From assembly GCA_015345905.1 (NCBI GenBank), contig JADDTR010000005.1, positions 992,001 through 1,056,000 of the forward strand: a stretch of DNA of 64,000 nucleotides. The letters are read 5' to 3'. The position numbers were made by a program, and so were the translations under genes. How positions within the stretch are numbered: position 1 is the first letter of the stretch; the number at the start of each line of letters is the position of its first letter. Shown piece after piece: positions 1 to 9,406 of this stretch. Source of the stretch: Aotearoamyces nothofagi (Eukaryota; Ascomycota; Leotiomycetes; Leotiales; Tympanidaceae). Under the pieces are notes generated by a model that did not search any database, had not been told where the DNA came from, and saw only the letters and a list, made by a program, of their open reading frames with translations.

Positions 1-3
1 AAC

Positions 4-1146
4 ATGGCTGATACTATTGTGCGAACTCTTGATTTAGCCGTCATTATGGCTGGCGCGCCTGGCCGAGAGAGGCGACCATGGATCGAGAAATTCTTAAAGC
101 TCTTAGAACCAACCCTCGAAGTAGCTAGTATACCGGGAGGAGATTCACGGCCGGCAAAGCGGCAAAAGGGCGACTTTATCTCATCAAAGGATACTTTCCC
201 AGCTTCAAGCACATTCATTCCACAAGTCTCTTTTCCAATCGCCAAAAGAGCTGCCCCGTCAATGGAAGCATTTGAGACTTACATGCAGTGTCCAAGAGAT
301 GTTTCAGTAGGACCAGAGCCACTTGTTATCCAAAATGCACTTGAACATTGGCCAGCACGAGCTGAACGTCCGTGGAACCAGCCGTCCTATTTAATGTCTA
401 GAACACTTGGTGGAAGGAGACTGGTGCCTGTAGAAGTTGGGCGCAGCTATGTTGACGAGGACTGGGGCCAAAAGATAATCCCATTTAAAGAATTCTTGGA
501 GAAATATCTTCTACAGCACCCGTTACTACGTAGAGGCACTTCCCTTAAACTAGAGGCCTACGCCGGCCATGACCAAGGGTCGGACGGTGGAGTGCCCATA
601 ACCGCAACTGGCTACCTTGCTCAGCACGACCTCTTCGCACAGATACCATCTTTACGAGCCGACATCAGTATTCCCGACTACTGCTACACCTCCCCACCAC
701 CTCCACACTTCTCTTCGCCACTTGCCGTGAGGCACGCTTCGCTGCCCCAGCTAGACGAGCCCTTATTAAATGCCTGGTTCGGACCAGCTGGAACCATCAG
801 CCCCTTGCACACCGACCCATATCATAACATCCTAACACAGGTAGTGGGTCGAAAATATGTACGCCTCTATGCCCCTAGAGAAAGCGAAAAGTTGTATGCA
901 CGAGGAATTGAAGATGGGGGTGTGGATATGGGAAATACCAGTGCGTTGGATATTGGCATCCTGGAAGGATGGGATGGCAGCAATGAAGACCGTGAGGATG
1001 CTATGCGGAAATTCACGCTTTATAGTACGGCGGAGTGTGTGGATCTCATTCTGGAAGAAGGCGAGTGTCTTTATATCCCTGTGGGATGGTGGCACTACAT
1101 CCGCAGCTTGAGCGTCAGCTTTAGTGTTAGTTTTTGGTGGAACTGA
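4..1146 (+). CDS. JmjC (cupin_8) domain protein, JMJD5-like; 5' end may lie outside the window
   Basis: A 380-residue reading frame whose C-terminal half is a JmjC/cupin_8 fold, the Fe(II)/2-oxoglutarate oxygenase domain of the JMJD5/KDM8-FIH group. The iron-binding triad is visible: H269 and D271 in the motif PLHTDP, and a distal His near residue 364 in GWWHY. The sequence [16 protein letters not shown] before the acidic insert and [12 protein letters not shown] at the end are typical of this family. Residues 1-110 are less conserved and carry a basic patch (RPAKRQKGD). The frame is open to the first base of the window, so the first Met seen here may be internal and an upstream exon may exist. 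The substrate cannot be told from the sequence; protein hydroxylation is as likely as histone demethylation. No intron is needed. Confidence 0.85.
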   Translation: MADTIVRTLDLAVIMAGAPGRERRPWIEKFLKLLEPTLEVASIPGGDSRPAKRQKGDFISSKDTFPASSTFIPQVSFPIAKRAAPSMEAFETYMQCPRDVSVGPEPLVIQNALEHWPARAERPWNQPSYLMSRTLGGRRLVPVEVGRSYVDEDWGQKIIPFKEFLEKYLLQHPLLRRGTSLKLEAYAGHDQGSDGGVPITATGYLAQHDLFAQIPSLRADISIPDYCYTSPPPPHFSSPLAVRHASLPQLDEPLLNAWFGPAGTISPLHTDPYHNILTQVVGRKYVRLYAPRESEKLYARGIEDGGVDMGNTSALDIGILEGWDGSNEDREDAMRKFTLYSTAECVDLILEEGECLYIPVGWWHYIRSLSVSFSVSFWWN

Positions 1147-1501
1147 AAACCGAGACTACTGACATAGCTGCGTCTCAGGCTTTGTTGTATCACGACGACA
1201 GCTTTAGTATAATTAGCCAGTTCCTGGTATATTTTGAATAACTCAAAGAATTAGCAAGCAATACAAGATAGTACTAAATATAATAATAATAATATGATCT
1301 ATAAATTATAAATCACCACAGAAGCGTTGCGGCCTTTTAACTCTAGACTCAGTAATACCCCCTTTCTACCCTACCTTCTATAAAATAATAAGCTTACAAC
1401 TATTCCCCAGCCATTAGTCAACTATACAGCCTTTTAACACAATAACTTTAATAATTTTACCAGCAGAATTCTGAGGCGATCCTTCAGGTAATACTGGCCA
1501 C
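1147..1501. other. AT-rich intergenic spacer
   Basis: Downstream of the JmjC gene. After a short 3' UTR-like stretch it becomes strongly AT-rich (ATAATAATAATATG near 1280) and holds no credible reading frame. It leads directly into the LTR candidate and looks like decayed repeat DNA. Confidence 0.5.
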
Positions 1502-1895
1502 TGTTGAATTAAGCCAGAAGCCACTTATTGATCTCTGTTCTGTTATCGGACACCCTTAGACAGTACAGTCTTAGAGCTAAGTCCAGGCAGAATATGGCTT
1601 CTTTATTTCCTTTGTCCTCGTTGTTTGCTATTTGTTATTTGTTAGTTTTCCTATCTAAGGGTAGGTCTGGTAGATTCCATTGATAGGAGTCTTGGACTCT
1701 AGGCCTATATATAGAGGGCTTGATCCCTACCTAGTTAGATCTTTAGTTTTACCACAAATCATATACCCAAAGCACACTCTCCTGCCTTTCTTAGAGTCGC
1801 GTTCCTCTTACCAGGTTTCTGCATGTACCTGGTAAATACTACTCGGTTCTCCATGTTTAGAAAGTAAAGTATGGCCCTAATTGCTAATTCTAACA
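1502..1895. mobile_element. Probable solo LTR of an LTR retrotransposon (old, no internal coding region)
   Basis: About 394 bp bounded by TG and CA with imperfect inverted termini: TGTTGAATTA at the left end, and TGTTAGAATTA on the reverse strand of the right end. Inside are a TATA-like stretch (CTATATATAGAGG near 1705) and a downstream pyrimidine-rich segment of the kind seen in fungal LTR promoters. No gag or pol reading frame is adjacent, so it would be a solo LTR. No clear target-site duplication is seen, which suggests an old insertion or slightly wrong ends. Family (Gypsy or Copia) not assigned. Confidence 0.45.
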
Positions 1896-2218
1896 ATGCG
1901 GCAAACTAGCTGGGTAGGTTCTCCAGTAATGCGAGATTCCATAGAAATATATCGATGAATGTTGGCGATTCACTGCACACAGACTTCTATCGCCCGGCTC
2001 ATGATACGACAGAGACTATCAAAGATCTGTTAGTTGCTCAAAAGAGAGAAAACACAATCGTGACAGTCCATATTTATACTTATCCTCTGCTATTAAATAG
2101 CTTCATAACGTATTTAGAAAGCCTTCCTCAAATTGTAGTATGAAGTTGTGAATGTGAATCGTTATATTGATCTTCATAGAAATCCGTTGCGTGTATCAAT
2201 TATCATCCGATGACCAGT
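1896..2218. other. Spacer between LTR candidate and the 3' end of the next gene
   Basis: Holds a 62-codon open frame (1955-2143) with no family resemblance, probably chance. The rest would be 3' UTR of the minus-strand gene ending at 2219. Confidence 0.4.
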
Positions 2219-4186
2219 TCATCTTACCACATACAACCCACCGGTCCCAATCGCCTTATCCTTCATCTCATCCACCGGTACTCTGAATCCGGCTCTATGT
2301 AGCTGCATCCTATCAATCTGCCTCTGGGCCGCTAATCTCGTTGTGGCATAGCCAGACTTGACCTTTTCCAGGCTTCCACTCTTACTGGTTTCGCTCCGCT
2401 CAAGCACGGGGTCGGCAGCCCAAGCAGGTCGGGCCAGACATGCTTGTGTAATGGCAACATCACTGATTCCAGCTGAGATGGCCGCTTCTGTTTCATCCTC
2501 GATTAAGTCGCTATCTTCGGTGCTCGAGCGCTCTGGTAATTTCTCATAAGGTCGGATGAATCCCATCACGCGGACCTCGATCTTCAAACCCACAAGAGAC
2601 ATATCCCCAAAATCATTAATAAGATGTACCGCAAGGTTTTGAATTCCTGCCTGAGCGACGTTAACACGAGCGAGCTGCTTCGGGTTGAGTGGCGTCGCTG
2701 AGATTATACATTCGTACCATGGGTTATCACTTTCAATAGGCGGTTGCTGACGCTTCGTCGTTAATCGAATCCGCGCCCAACCAAAGTAATAGCCATGGAG
2801 AGTCCGAGCCATGTTGTCAGGTACTTCAGTAAGATTTGCGGTCGGCATACCAAACTGCGCGGTGCTATAGCCTGAACCAGTCTCGACACGTCCGACAAAG
2901 CAAACAGGATAAGGTGGCTTCGGACCCTCATCGGGAAGGCCGTCATCGCCATCAAGCTGGTTATATAACGAGCCCCGCACCTGATCATACCGGGCGTTGG
3001 CATCTTCGATGGTTGAACTGACTCTGTCCGCCGCAGTAGCATCATAAGCCAACGAGGCAGCCGTTTGCACCGTTGATGGCATATACGACTGTATTTTGTC
3101 CTGCACCGTCTCTGCAAGGGGTGTGACGGCATTCCCAGCCACTGTATTAGCCACAGTCGTGATGATCTTAGCTCCAAGCTCTAAGGGCAGAGTTGCAAAA
3201 CTTGCGCCTTTGATGGAGCTGGGACTCAAAGATGTCGAAAGTATCCGAAATACAGGGCTTGGACAGAGCACCTTCCTCTTATCGCCGACACAGAGTACTA
3301 AGCGCCAGTATCCATCTTGAGCCTCGATTGGGATGCGCACAATATCGGTTTCCCTGAGCCTATGGTTCCCTATGTGGCGATCTGCCTTTTTGACGAACTT
3401 GGCAATGTCTCGCTGCCATGCGCGTTCATTGCTCGGATTTAGTTGAGCTGCGGCTACTTCGGTAGAGGGTGTCACATCCAGCCACAGCCCGTTCCGCCCT
3501 ACGAAAGCTCTTGCGCGCATACCGAGATTGCCTGACCAGCCTTTACTCTGTAGCCAGAGTGTTCGACTAGCAGGTAGCGGTGCATCCGAGAATATTGACA
3601 CCGCAAGAGAGGTGGTGGCACCTTGGTAGAAGACCAGACCATGAGAATGCCGGAGGATGGAGAAGTGCTTTGTGCTTTCATAGGGATGGCTAATCAGGCC
3701 ACCAGCAAAATGACGAGCTTCATGGAAGGCCTTCTGCACATACTCCTGCGTACTTGAACGAGAGGATGATGGAGTCGAGTCAGTACTTGATATTGAATGA
3801 AGTGTGCGCGATTGAAAGGGTGACATTGTACCAGTTGTGGCTGTGTCAGTGTGAGCCGGGCTGGAATAAATTGCATGCTCCGTGAGAGTTCTATGAAAAT
3901 CTGTCTCAACAGAAATCGGCCGAGGTGGTTGTGGTGGTGGTGGTCGATATCCATTCTCCAAATCAATGCGATCAAGCTGTCTCGTCATATCATCTTCTCG
4001 CGCCTCCTGACTGTGCTGTGCAGCAGCTCCATCGTTTTCCGTTGGAAGGGCCGGCCTTGAGCTGTAGCTACCCACTGGTTTACGAGGAATACTGGGACGC
4101 TTTGGAACACCATTGCTGACTCTGGGGGCGGCGGGATCTGGCTCACGCTCAGTATATGGAGGTGGTGGATTTGGCTCCATAAGCAA
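2219..4186 (-). CDS. Fungal protein with C-terminal riboflavin-kinase-like domain ('LipA and NB-ARC domain' type)
   Basis: Single-exon gene, 655 residues. Residues 1-150 are Pro/Ser-rich and disordered (repeated PPPP). Residues 150-400 form a fungal-specific domain. Residues about 425-570 resemble the riboflavin kinase (flavokinase) barrel: FVGRVETGSG, then the hallmark PTANL preceded by FGMPT, then GYYFGWARI, a central WYECIISATPLNP, and VRVMGFIRPYEKL near the end. In true flavokinases PTAN contributes to ATP/Mg binding and a distal Glu is the catalytic base; the segment expected to carry it is divergent here. Fungi usually have a separate, shorter riboflavin kinase (about 200 residues), so this is probably a paralogue with an altered role rather than the housekeeping enzyme. 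Similar proteins are annotated as 'LipA and NB-ARC domain protein', but neither of those domains is apparent here. Confidence 0.75.
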   Translation of the reverse strand: MLMEPNPPPPYTEREPDPAAPRVSNGVPKRPSIPRKPVGSYSSRPALPTENDGAAAQHSQEAREDDMTRQLDRIDLENGYRPPPPQPPRPISVETDFHRTLTEHAIYSSPAHTDTATTGTMSPFQSRTLHSISSTDSTPSSSRSSTQEYVQKAFHEARHFAGGLISHPYESTKHFSILRHSHGLVFYQGATTSLAVSIFSDAPLPASRTLWLQSKGWSGNLGMRARAFVGRNGLWLDVTPSTEVAAAQLNPSNERAWQRDIAKFVKKADRHIGNHRLRETDIVRIPIEAQDGYWRLVLCVGDKRKVLCPSPVFRILSTSLSPSSIKGASFATLPLELGAKIITTVANTVAGNAVTPLAETVQDKIQSYMPSTVQTAASLAYDATAADRVSSTIEDANARYDQVRGSLYNQLDGDDGLPDEGPKPPYPVCFVGRVETGSGYSTAQFGMPTANLTEVPDNMARTLHGYYFGWARIRLTTKRQQPPIESDNPWYECIISATPLNPKQLARVNVAQAGIQNLAVHLINDFGDMSLVGLKIEVRVMGFIRPYEKLPERSSTEDSDLIEDETEAAISAGISDVAITQACLARPAWAADPVLERSETSKSGSLEKVKSGYATTRLAAQRQIDRMQLHRAGFRVPVDEMKDKAIGTGGLYVVR

Positions 4187-4707
4187 ATGCTGCTGCCCAG
4201 CAATTCATTATTAGCGGCGGGTAGTATTTTTGGACAGCACCAAACCATACGCCAGTAAATGACAGCCTCGAGGACTACATGTACATGCCGTTTATATGTA
4301 TTAGTATCAACCAAGCATTGGCGACATATAGGTTTCGCGTCCGGGTACGCCGGGCTTCCGACTCAGTCTCACTTACGTTATTTCGAGGCTTCACGAGCAA
4401 AGCCTGAGGCATAAATATTGTTGTATAAGTTAGCAACCACGTGATAACCACCTTCTTGCACTCCTACATCGTGGGGTTTCGAGACTATGTAATGTGATGA
4501 TGGTCAATAGAACATGGAATACTAGATAGTAGCTGAAGGACGCCTAATATCTTTGATCAAAACTCGGAGGAGCCGGAAACACTGACAATAGGTGAATATG
4601 ATAGCACAGCCATAGCATAGTATGGAAAAGAAGGGAACTGATAATCGCATTTGTATGCACCAATCCTTTTTAAATCACCACACTTGAAGCTAGTTGTTTA
4701 TTATATC
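4187..4707. other. Intergenic region: promoter of the RFK-like gene and 3' flank of the dehydrogenase
   Basis: About 520 bp between two minus-strand genes. No coding sequence is supported. It must hold the promoter of the gene starting at 4186. Confidence 0.5.
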
Positions 4708-6323
4708 TTAAAGTCTTGACTTCAAAATGTCATCGCCCAAGAACCTGCCTTCGGTTGGGAATCCAAACTGCTTATATAAGGCTTGTGTCTTTGACTTCTG
4801 AGCCTTAATCTTCGCAGTAACTTCTTTACTACGCTTATTCTCATTCCGGCCCATCTGCTGTAAATGGACCTCGTCTGGGCCATCAACAATACGTAATGTA
4901 CGAGAATGCGCCCACATGGCTGCTAGCGGTGTGTCCTGGCTCAAACCAGCGCCACCGAACGATTGCATGGCACGATCAAGAACAGTGAGCGTCATGGTTG
5001 GGACGAGAATTTTTGCCTCGGCGATCTCCTTAAGAGCGCCTTTGGCGTTGATCTCGTCGATTTTGATGGCGGCGTTGAGGACGACGAGACGAGACGCGTC
5101 GATCTCAATACGTGAACGCGCGATCCATTCTAGGATTGTGCCGTGTTCAGAGAGTTGCTTCTTGAAAGGAGTCTTGATTGGATCATTAACACGCATAATC
5201 ATCCACTCGAGAGCTCTTTCAGCCTGCAGACGAAGTTAGCTATAGGGGGGAGTAACAGGCACGATATGCTTACAGCGCCGATTGCACGCATTGCATGATG
5301 AATACGGCCAGGCCCAAGGCGACCTTGAATAATCTCAAAGCCACGACCTTCACCTAGGACAATGTTTGATATAGGCACGCGGACGTTTTCAAATGTGATA
5401 TGACCGTGTCCATGAGGAGCATCGTCAAATCCCATGACTGATAACATACGCTGGATCTTGACGCCATGCGTATCAGCCGGCACAAGAATAACAGACTGTT
5501 GTCGGTAGACATCCTTGCTATTGGGATCGCTCTTGCCCATGACAATGAAGATCTTGCATCGATGATCACCGGCTCCACTACTCCACCATTTCTAGTCTCG
5601 AATCAGCACATATAACGAGATCAGCACGGGGGTGCATACCGATCCATTGAGGATATAATGGTCCCCATCCCTCTTTATTTCTAAGCTGATATTCGTAGCA
5701 TCGCTACTTGCAACATCTGGCTCGGTCATCAAGAAAGCACTACGGATTTTCCCTTGCAGAAGCGGCTCAAGCCACTCTTTCTGCTGAGCAGCATTACCAT
5801 ACTTAGCCAAAACCTCCATGTTACCCGTATCTGGGGCAGCACAGTTGGTAGCTTCTTGAGCTGTTACTGACTTTCCGAGATATTCGGCCATCAGACCGTA
5901 CTCGAGGTTAGAGAAACCGGGGCTGATCGCGGGGAAATGGGCCTTAGGCAGAAACATGTTCCATATTCCTAACTTCCTCGCCTTCTCTTTCAGCTCCTCT
6001 ACTACCGGCGGGTGGTCAGACCATCTGCTTTTGGCACTATTCAGCTGAGCCTGGAAAACTTGATCTGCTGGTATACCTATCACCATGTTAGCAAGCATTA
6101 GTGGAGTTGTAGAGGCGGTGGGCTTACATTCTTCCTCGACAAACTTCTCGACCTGCAGTTGGAATTATTAGGGAACGGCCCAGCGAAGACTAACATTAGC
6201 AACAGCACTTACGATATCAAGATACTTCTTTGCCTTGTCACTGACTCTGGCTCCACAGATAATGGGGATCTTTGACGAGGCCGAGCCGACTGGCGGATTA
6301 TATGACCCCGCAGGAATCGACAT
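4708..6323 (-). CDS. Acyl-CoA dehydrogenase (ACAD10/11-like), peroxisomal signal SRL
   Basis: Five exons on the minus strand: 6323-6213, 6152-6128, 6076-5640, 5591-5274 and 5223-4708. All junctions are GT-AG and the frame closes to 468 residues. The protein catalyses the FAD-dependent alpha,beta-dehydrogenation of acyl-CoA. Visible landmarks are [15 protein letters not shown] (FAD/substrate loop), [19 protein letters not shown], and the C-terminal [14 protein letters not shown] followed by [13 protein letters not shown]. In ACAD10/11-type enzymes the Asp in DGPDEVH (about residue 411) sits where other ACADs have the catalytic Glu. The last three residues are SRL, a canonical PTS1, and there is no obvious mitochondrial presequence ([13 protein letters not shown]). 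A peroxisomal location is therefore inferred, as known for several filamentous-fungal ACADs that replace acyl-CoA oxidase. Chain-length preference cannot be read from the sequence. Confidence 0.9.
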
Positions 6324-7064
6324 GACTGATGATGGCGGTCACAACTCTGATGATGAACAGACAAAGGAGGCAATAGAAATGAGCGGCTACTTCTTAGGCT
6401 TCATACAAAGTAAAGGAGGTACAATGTATATAGGTTGATAGAGAGACGTTGAAATGGAGTTGGTTTACAGTTCAAGCTTATACTTATATTTAGTACCCGA
6501 ACTCGAACTCCGCACGCAGATGGACTTGGGCCGAGGGATCTCGTTAGCGTCGTTGCGGGTTAGTGCACGGCCCGTTGCTGTGCCGGTGCCAGATTGCGAG
6601 CAGCTGGGCGGACGTCTCCATGCTGGCCCGGCCTAATATCAATACCAGCACGTTGAAGTTAGCAAAAGTGCAAGAATGCACGAACCCGCCTCGGAGACAC
6701 ATTCAGTCCCCTGTAGAACCCGAGGTGGTGTATTTCGAAATATTATATTCATATTTAACGTTGAATATGGGGAAAACCTGGCCTGCTCAAGTCTTTACCA
6801 TTTGGCAACAGATATGCTCAAGAGCCAACTGCGGCTCGGCGAAACTAGGCTCCGCTACCCGGGAGACCATTGCTGTCCTAGGCAGTGCTAGGGTCTGTAT
6901 AAATGCCTACCACCGTTTCTTGAGACTGGAAATATATATACACGTACAGTACTCTGACTGTACAACTATCGCATTCTACGGGTTCGGAGCCCGTCGTTTT
7001 TCTGTTTCTGTTCTGCACCAAAGCTCTTCAATTCACACGACCGCCGACACGAAGTCCCATTCGG
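6324..7064. promoter_or_regulatory. Divergent intergenic region with a TATA box toward the DUF6536 pseudogene
   Basis: 740 bp between the dehydrogenase start (minus) and the decayed gene (plus). A plausible TATA element, TATAAATG, lies at about 6898, some 165 bp before the pseudogene ATG, so the old promoter is still recognisable. The open frames here (6454-6636, 6563-7084) match no family. Confidence 0.4.
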
Positions 7065-8280
7065 CATGGCGAAAGCCTCGGTAGCGGTGTTTGTGTTTCC
7101 TCAAATCCAACTAGCAATGGGTGAATACAGTAAACTAGCTCACGGACACGAGCATCCAGAGATAGGTCCACTACACCGAGATGCCACAAGAACTGCCTAG
7201 AAGGATAGCGTTTTCTTGGTCACGAAAGTAGCAATCATCATCTTACTGTTTAATATTGCTATCACCATTTATTTCCCTGTTTGCCATGGCATCTCTTAGG
7301 GCATTACAACCAATTATACAGGCAAATGTGGCACTGTCTCTTGGATGGATTCAGTACTCCACATCGGTATCAATATCCTCAGCTCAGCATTTCTAAGCGC
7401 CAACAACTACGTCATGCAAGTACTGCATCCTCCGTCTCGGCTCAAGTTAACCGATATAATGCTCGCGGAATCAGTCTGCAAATTGGTAACCCGAGCTTTC
7501 AAAAAGCAATGCGTGTAGGATGAAGGAAGAGCAGCTTGTGGTTCTTGCTGGGTATGTCGGCTATACCTCTACATCTCTTGTAGGTCCTTTCTGGTTTAAA
7601 AGCTAGTCAAAGCAATACCTTCAATATATAAGAAAAGTTGTAAAAGAAAATTGGTGGCCGAAAGTCCGTCTTGTTTTTCAAGAAAGGATATGTCACTTCG
7701 CCTGTCAATGTATAATGAGCAGCTGTAGGCTACAGTGTATGCCTATATACCCAAAAATAGAAAAAATAGAACAAAAAAACTGCACAGCATCTTCACTGAA
7801 GATGCAGGAAGCTACTCTAGTTTCCGGATGAGCTCTTGTGGCTTTCTGTTCTGGAGACATAGCCAATGAGCTGGAACTATGCAATATTTACCACCCCTCA
7901 AGCGAATCAATACGAAATCCTTCTAGTATCGAGCAAATTCAATACCACTGATTTTGAATGCTGCCGCACAGGCGGGTGCAAGGACGGAGAGAATCTTTAT
8001 GACCTTACAAGGAAGCCTGACGGAATGGAATATTTGGACAAAGCCAGTTGCTTTCAGAAATACGGTACCAATTTCCTCTCGAACAGACGAATTCTCCTTC
8101 TTGTCACCACTACCGCAACTTCGATTTGACCAAACGGGACGTTGATCACAAATGGTACTACTGTACAATATTTGGGAGATGAAAAGTTCATCTTGGATGC
8201 AGAATTCTGCCAACTGGAATCCCTCAAATCTAAAACAATGATCTGAAAGCAACTCACTATCTGCTGTACAAATCATTAAC
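7065..8280 (+). pseudogene. Decayed, truncated DUF6536 membrane-protein gene
   Basis: Reading from the ATG at 7065 gives a DUF6536-like N-terminus: a short leader, then a hydrophobic segment (KVAIIILLFNIAITIYF), a cysteine motif (YTGKCGTVSWMD) and the family block LHIGINILSSAFLSANNYVMQVL followed by PSR. After about 7465 the similarity moves to another frame (ARGISLQIGNPSF, then SAIPLHLL). It resumes at 7866 with NYAIFTTPQANQYEILLVSS and, before 8129, LDKASCFQKYGTNF...RILLLVT, matching the later part of the DUF6536 domain. In-frame TAG codons occur near 7197 (at a conserved Trp) and about 7300. Roughly 300 bp around 7575-7865 has no counterpart and may be an insertion or a degenerate intron. 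Intact family members are about 600-800 residues, so the 3' half is gone. The family's function is unknown (fungal multi-pass membrane proteins). Identification is by recalled motif pattern. Confidence 0.7.
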
Positions 8281-8350
8281 GTTATAGAATAAGAGACTTA
8301 TAGTATACGAATAGATATTGACCCTTTGGGTTTTTATCTCGAATCAAAAG

Positions 8351-8563
8351 TTACGGGCCTGGACTTGAAGAACAAAAAAGTAAAAGAAACCCCGGGGTTA
8401 CCCGGGGAAAGAAACTCTGACTCGGGCCCGCGTACGAAAGGGGGGGTGATCTCTCTGGGAGGTGTACGCGGGGTAAGTTTGGTTGTCTTATTATGACTGG
8501 CCGGATGTTGGTAGCGAGGGCTGGTTTTAGTCGCCTAATAGCCAGCCCTAGCCACTCTACCAC
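8351..8563 (-). repeat. GC-rich element with tRNA-like hairpin, possible SINE-like relic
   Basis: A sharply GC-rich block in AT-rich surroundings, with a CCCCGGGGTTACCCGGGG palindrome near 8390. On the minus strand, a segment resembling a pol III A box (TGGTAGAGTGGCTAG) is followed by a perfect 7-bp stem GGGCTGG/CCAGCCC with a 17-nt loop, like a tRNA 5' half. No B box is visible, so this is not a functional tRNA. A dispersed short repeat or tRNA-derived relic is the best guess. It is also open as a 70-codon frame, which I do not believe is a gene. Confidence 0.25.
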
Positions 8564-9406
8564 CCGACCGTTGAATGATTTTGCTTATTTGGGACTATAT
8601 GGTTCGTATGTGGTGCGCGGTGAGTGAATGCTGTATGACGGTGCTGAAGGGGAGGCGTGTTGGGCCTGAGATATGCGGCAGAGATCGAGAAACTGCAGTA
8701 TACCTTGTGGCTGCACGCCGGTTACAAGACACAGCCTTATACATACATTTGTCCATTCATACAGAGACAATGCCAGATTCGTATACTTTATCTCGACGTC
8801 GTACCTGTTTATCCGGTGTTGCCAATTCGGCCGCGGGCTCGTCCGCTCTGTACCCGCAATTAGCGGTATCCCCGACGCAACTAGACAACGCCAACCCCAC
8901 CCCCCACAAAACACGGGCAGAACAACAACCATGCACACAGCCACAGTTACATATACCCATCAATGCGCCATCTCAATGCAAATCGATTCCTCTGGCTAAA
9001 TCTAAGCATAAAGGAGACGCCGGATTCAATTATATATACAGCATAGAGGCTGCCAAGCTCCATTTGGTAGCGTTATAACGGGAGTTAATGCGGGATACGG
9101 GGTGTGCAGGGTCAGGTTTTGTCCTACGGCCTGGCATCTCCATGTTGACATTGACATCGATAACTGTGTGTGCCAGCTTCCCTACAAAATTTATAAATTC
9201 TTTGCAAACTACAATACAACGGGCTGTAAGTACTAGAAATCTCCTCAGCTATCGGTGATAAATTTCTGATTGAGATTTCCACAAGCGGAATCCAAAATGT
9301 TCATGATATTGTTGATTAAGGAGTGTATATAGTAGGCCCAACAGACTTGAAGACGAGCACCGCTATGCGCACTGAAGCGAGGAATGCCGTATTTCATTGG
9401 TTCGTG
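8564..9406. other. Intergenic region, no gene supported
   Basis: 843 bp. Four overlapping open frames (8575-9078, 8585-8944, 8657-8863, 8673-8999) on both strands show no domain and are compositionally random. The right end would be 3' UTR of the minus-strand GCP gene. Confidence 0.5.

Noticed and set aside
6563-7084. 173-codon plus-strand frame
   Set aside because: No domain; overlaps the TATA box and leader of the DUF6536 pseudogene.
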